NCBI GenBank assembly: GCA_002068415.1
Contig: MVZM01000005.1
Span: 22,835-86,834, forward strand
DNA: 64,000 bases
From: Tenericutes bacterium ADurb.BinA124
GTDB lineage: Bacteria > Bacillota_I > Bacilli_A > ML615J-28 > CAG-698
Direction of reading: 5' to 3'
Numbering within the stretch: position 1 is the first letter of the stretch; the number at the start of each line of letters is the position of its first letter. The translations under genes and the position numbers were made by a program. The notes beneath the pieces are model-generated. The model was not told the DNA's origin, did no database searches, and saw only the letters and a program-made list of their open reading frames with translations. This document shows positions 63,870 to 64,000 of this stretch, piece by piece.

Positions 63870-63954
63870 GGAAAAGATGTTTTTTCTCTTGGCAGGTAGA
63901 TTGTAAATAGAAAGTAGAAAAAAATTTTATGATAAACATATTTGTAATTTAGAT

Positions 63955-63999
63955 AGTTCTAAATTATAAAGGCTGTCAGAGTTTTTATAGTTTAGAACT
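63955..63999. repeat. Inverted repeat at the window edge
   Basis: AGTTCTAAA (63955-63963) pairs with TTTAGAACT (63991-63999), and TATAAA with TTTATA inside, leaving a 13-nt loop GGCTGTCAGAGTT. No T-tract in either direction. It lies upstream of the S10 promoter; nothing else is recognised in 63870-63954. Confidence 0.5.
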
Positions 64000-64000
64000 T

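Noticed and set aside
1..64000. Possible UGA=Trp recoding, given the Mollicutes-like gene content
   Set aside because: Many genes end at TGA exactly at the expected protein end (tilS, sufU, rsmI, rplQ, sufB neighbours) and tryptophan is encoded by TGG in conserved positions.
63955..64000. Possible CRISPR repeat at the window edge
   Set aside because: Only a single inverted-repeat unit is present, with no second copy, spacers or cas genes.
1..64000. tRNA, rRNA, tmRNA or RNase P genes
   Set aside because: Looked for cloverleaf ends with GGTTCRA-type T-loops and rRNA-like stretches in the intergenic spaces; none seen.

Overview
This window is almost entirely minus-strand, gene-dense, low-to-medium GC DNA from a Gram-positive-type bacterium of the Bacillota/Mycoplasmatota. 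TGA is used as an ordinary stop (tilS, sufU, rsmI, rplQ), so this is not a Mycoplasma/Spiroplasma with recoded UGA. Pyruvate:ferredoxin oxidoreductase, a SUF-only Fe-S system, an LTA-synthase-type enzyme, zinc-type S14 and L36, ECF vitamin transport and the S10-spc-alpha cluster fit an anaerobic, wall- or teichoic-acid-bearing Firmicute, or an early-branching Izemoplasma/Acholeplasma/Erysipelotrichia-like lineage. The sequence alone does not settle the genus.

Layout, left to right. 1-6 kb: hpt-tilS, an orphan membrane domain, then a three-gene unit of an ATPase-dead ABC-like protein, an ABC-2-like permease and an LTA-synthase-family sulfatase-fold enzyme. 6-12 kb: apbE-like lipoprotein-sufC-sufD-sufS-sufU-sufB, read right to left. 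12-16.2 kb: a small membrane protein, then a probable extracytoplasmic signalling cassette of ECF sigma factor, RsgI-like membrane anti-sigma factor and a lipoprotein carrying the same RsgI-type sensor domain. A 36-bp motif with identical spacing precedes both the sigma and the lipoprotein genes. 16.2-20.4 kb: pyruvate:ferredoxin oxidoreductase and a small HExxH protein.

20.5-27.0 kb is an accessory island bounded by two same-orientation remnants of one IS3-like element. It holds wrecks of a type III methylase, a YhcG/DUF1016 nuclease, a HicB-like antitoxin, a DUF4143 ATPase and an ORF6N phage protein, plus one intact metabolic operon, guaB-guaA. That operon is governed by a guanine-class riboswitch with a visible terminator/antiterminator, and its GuaA has only the ATP-pyrophosphatase half. 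27.0-28.0 kb is an AT-rich operon of three small hydrophobic proteins of unknown function.

28.2-38.5 kb: a B12-binding radical SAM gene (plus strand) converges on a four-glycosidase operon (GH2-GH3-GH13-GH36) whose genes all overlap and carry no signal peptides, so it is a cytosolic oligosaccharide-processing unit. 38.5-45.4 kb: tmk, holB, ricT, trmN6, a TerB-like gene and rsmI (replication/translation housekeeping), interrupted by a plus-strand TM2 gene, with a plus-strand metal ABC transporter (znuC-znuB type) next to tmk.

45.4-64 kb: truA, the ECF transporter module ecfT-ecfA2-ecfA1 with a NusG-II-domain protein, then the whole alpha-spc-S10 ribosomal superoperon from rplQ back to rpsJ, with a consensus promoter and a foldable leader upstream of rpsJ. 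A recurring economy is the placement of intrinsic terminator hairpins over the last codons and stop codon of genes, including one hairpin shared by two convergent genes.
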